A stretch of 64,000 nucleotides of DNA from the NCBI RefSeq assembly GCF_038719015.1, contig NZ_CP152276.1, positions 3,489,501 through 3,553,500 on the forward strand, written 5' to 3'. Positions 63,375 to 64,000 of the stretch are shown one piece after another. Both the position numbers and the translations under genes were made by a program. Every line of letters begins with the position of its first letter. Position 1 is the first letter of the stretch. Origin of the DNA: Nguyenibacter vanlangensis (GTDB taxonomy: Bacteria > Pseudomonadota > Alphaproteobacteria > Acetobacterales > Acetobacteraceae). The notes under the pieces were generated by a model, which did not search any database, was not told where the DNA came from, and saw only the letters and a list, made by a program, of their open reading frames with translations.

Positions 63375-64000
63375 ATGTTCGGACAGATTGACCCGCCGCA
63401 CCGGCTGCTGATGGGCCCGGGTCCGGTGAACGTGCATCCGCGGGTGCTGCGCGCGATGGCGGCGGACATGCTGGGGCAGTTCGACCCGGAGATGACGGGG
63501 TATATGAACCAGACGATGGCGCTGTATCGTCATGTGTTCATGACGGAAAACCGCTGGACCTTCCTGGTCGACGGCACGGCGCGGGCGGGGATCGAGGCGG
63601 CGCTGGTCTCGCTGGTCGAACCGGGGGCGCGGCTGCTGGTGCTGCGCGCCGGTCGCTTCGGCCTGCTGCTGTCGGAAATCGCCGGGCGCATCGGCGCCGA
63701 CATCCGCACCCTCGACATCCCCTGGGGCGAAGTCGCGACCCGCGGGCAGATCGAGGCCGCGATCGTCGAGCACCAGCCGCAAATCTTCGCGGCCATCCAC
63801 GGCGACACCTCCACCACCATGGCGCAGCCGCTGGACGGGGTGGGGGACATCTGCCGCCGCCACGGCGTGCTGTCCTATGTCGACGCCACCGCCACCTTGG
63901 GCGGCATGGCGGTGGCGACCGATGCCTGGGGGGTGGATGTGGTGACGGGCGGCCTGCAGAAATGCATGGGCGGCCCGCCGGGCTCGGCGCCGATCACGAT
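63375..64000 (+). CDS. pucG: PucG-like (S)-ureidoglycine-glyoxylate aminotransferase (partial, 3' end outside the window)
   Basis: The product is a class V PLP aminotransferase of which 208 residues are visible. It begins MFGQIDPPHRLLMGPGPVNV and has MLGQFDPEMTGYMN, FLVDGTARAGIEAALVSL, HGDTSTTMAQPL, SYVDATATLGG and GGLQKCMGGPPG, in which Lys carries PLP. Ureidoglycine and glyoxylate give oxalurate and glycine, following the preceding amidohydrolase. The serine/alanine-glyoxylate group is the alternative. ATG with AAGGAG upstream. Confidence 0.85.
   Translation, partial: MFGQIDPPHRLLMGPGPVNVHPRVLRAMAADMLGQFDPEMTGYMNQTMALYRHVFMTENRWTFLVDGTARAGIEAALVSLVEPGARLLVLRAGRFGLLLSEIAGRIGADIRTLDIPWGEVATRGQIEAAIVEHQPQIFAAIHGDTSTTMAQPLDGVGDICRRHGVLSYVDATATLGGMAVATDAWGVDVVTGGLQKCMGGPPGSAPIT

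Noticed and set aside
1..64000. CRISPR array, tRNA or rRNA genes, insertion sequences, prophage
   Set aside because: No regularly spaced repeats, cloverleaf sequences, transposase or integrase motifs, or phage genes were found by reading; the tandem repeats seen are short and local.

Overview
The window looks like a GC-rich alphaproteobacterial chromosome segment, most probably from a motile acetic acid bacterium (Acetobacteraceae, Gluconacetobacter-like). This rests on gene families and layout: a rhizobial-type che operon, FlaF next to flagellin, a CIO-type bd oxidase with a DUF2474 small subunit, XylFGH, and a glycogen/trehalose operon. No rRNA, tRNA, CRISPR array, transposase or phage gene was seen. 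The genus is an inference.

Positions 1-31000 form a flagellar and chemotaxis island, nearly all on the minus strand. Going up in coordinate it holds fliL-fliM, flgE, fliE-fliQ-fliR-flhB, the single flagellin gene fliC with a clear terminator, and divergently flaF plus a globin-coupled chemoreceptor (plus strand). Next comes a ten-gene che operon (mcp-cheS-cheY1-cheA-cheW-cheR-cheB-cheY2-cheD-cheT-like) in the same order as the main che operon of Sinorhizobium meliloti. After it lie fliF-fliG-fliH-fliN-fliO-fliP, a small lipoprotein, a MotE-like protein, a TPR/glycosyltransferase-like protein (candidate flagellin glycosylation) and flgG-flgA-flgH. Several flagellar genes (fliI, flhA, flgBCDFIKL, motAB, flbT) are not in the window.

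Positions 31000-44000 are metabolic and accessory: a MmcQ/YjbR protein, a POT-family transporter, the xylose-type ABC transporter xylFGH, the cyanide-insensitive quinol oxidase cydAB with an unlisted 41-residue DUF2474 partner, an acyltransferase-3 membrane protein, a DUF1348 protein and an MFS symporter.

Positions 44000-57040 are one plus-strand operon for glycogen and trehalose: glgA, glgB, glgX, treZ, malQ, treY. Several junctions overlap or are a few bases long. GlgA/GlgB build the alpha-glucan, GlgX debranches it, TreY/TreZ convert maltodextrin ends to trehalose, and MalQ recycles short oligosaccharides. No glgC or glgP is present here.

Positions 57050-64000 carry a DctA-type dicarboxylate symporter, a TonB-dependent receptor, a GntR/FCD regulator, an allantoate-amidohydrolase-like M20 enzyme and the start of a PucG-like ureidoglycine-glyoxylate aminotransferase. 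A perfect 14-bp palindrome upstream of the amidohydrolase has close relatives upstream of the TonB receptor and across the GntR start codon, suggesting a small regulon for ureide (purine nitrogen) use. The most notable signals overall are the CheS/CheT-containing che operon, this GntR operator set, the DUF2474 gene, several perfect intergenic palindromes, and recurrent short tandem duplications inside genes and at stop codons.
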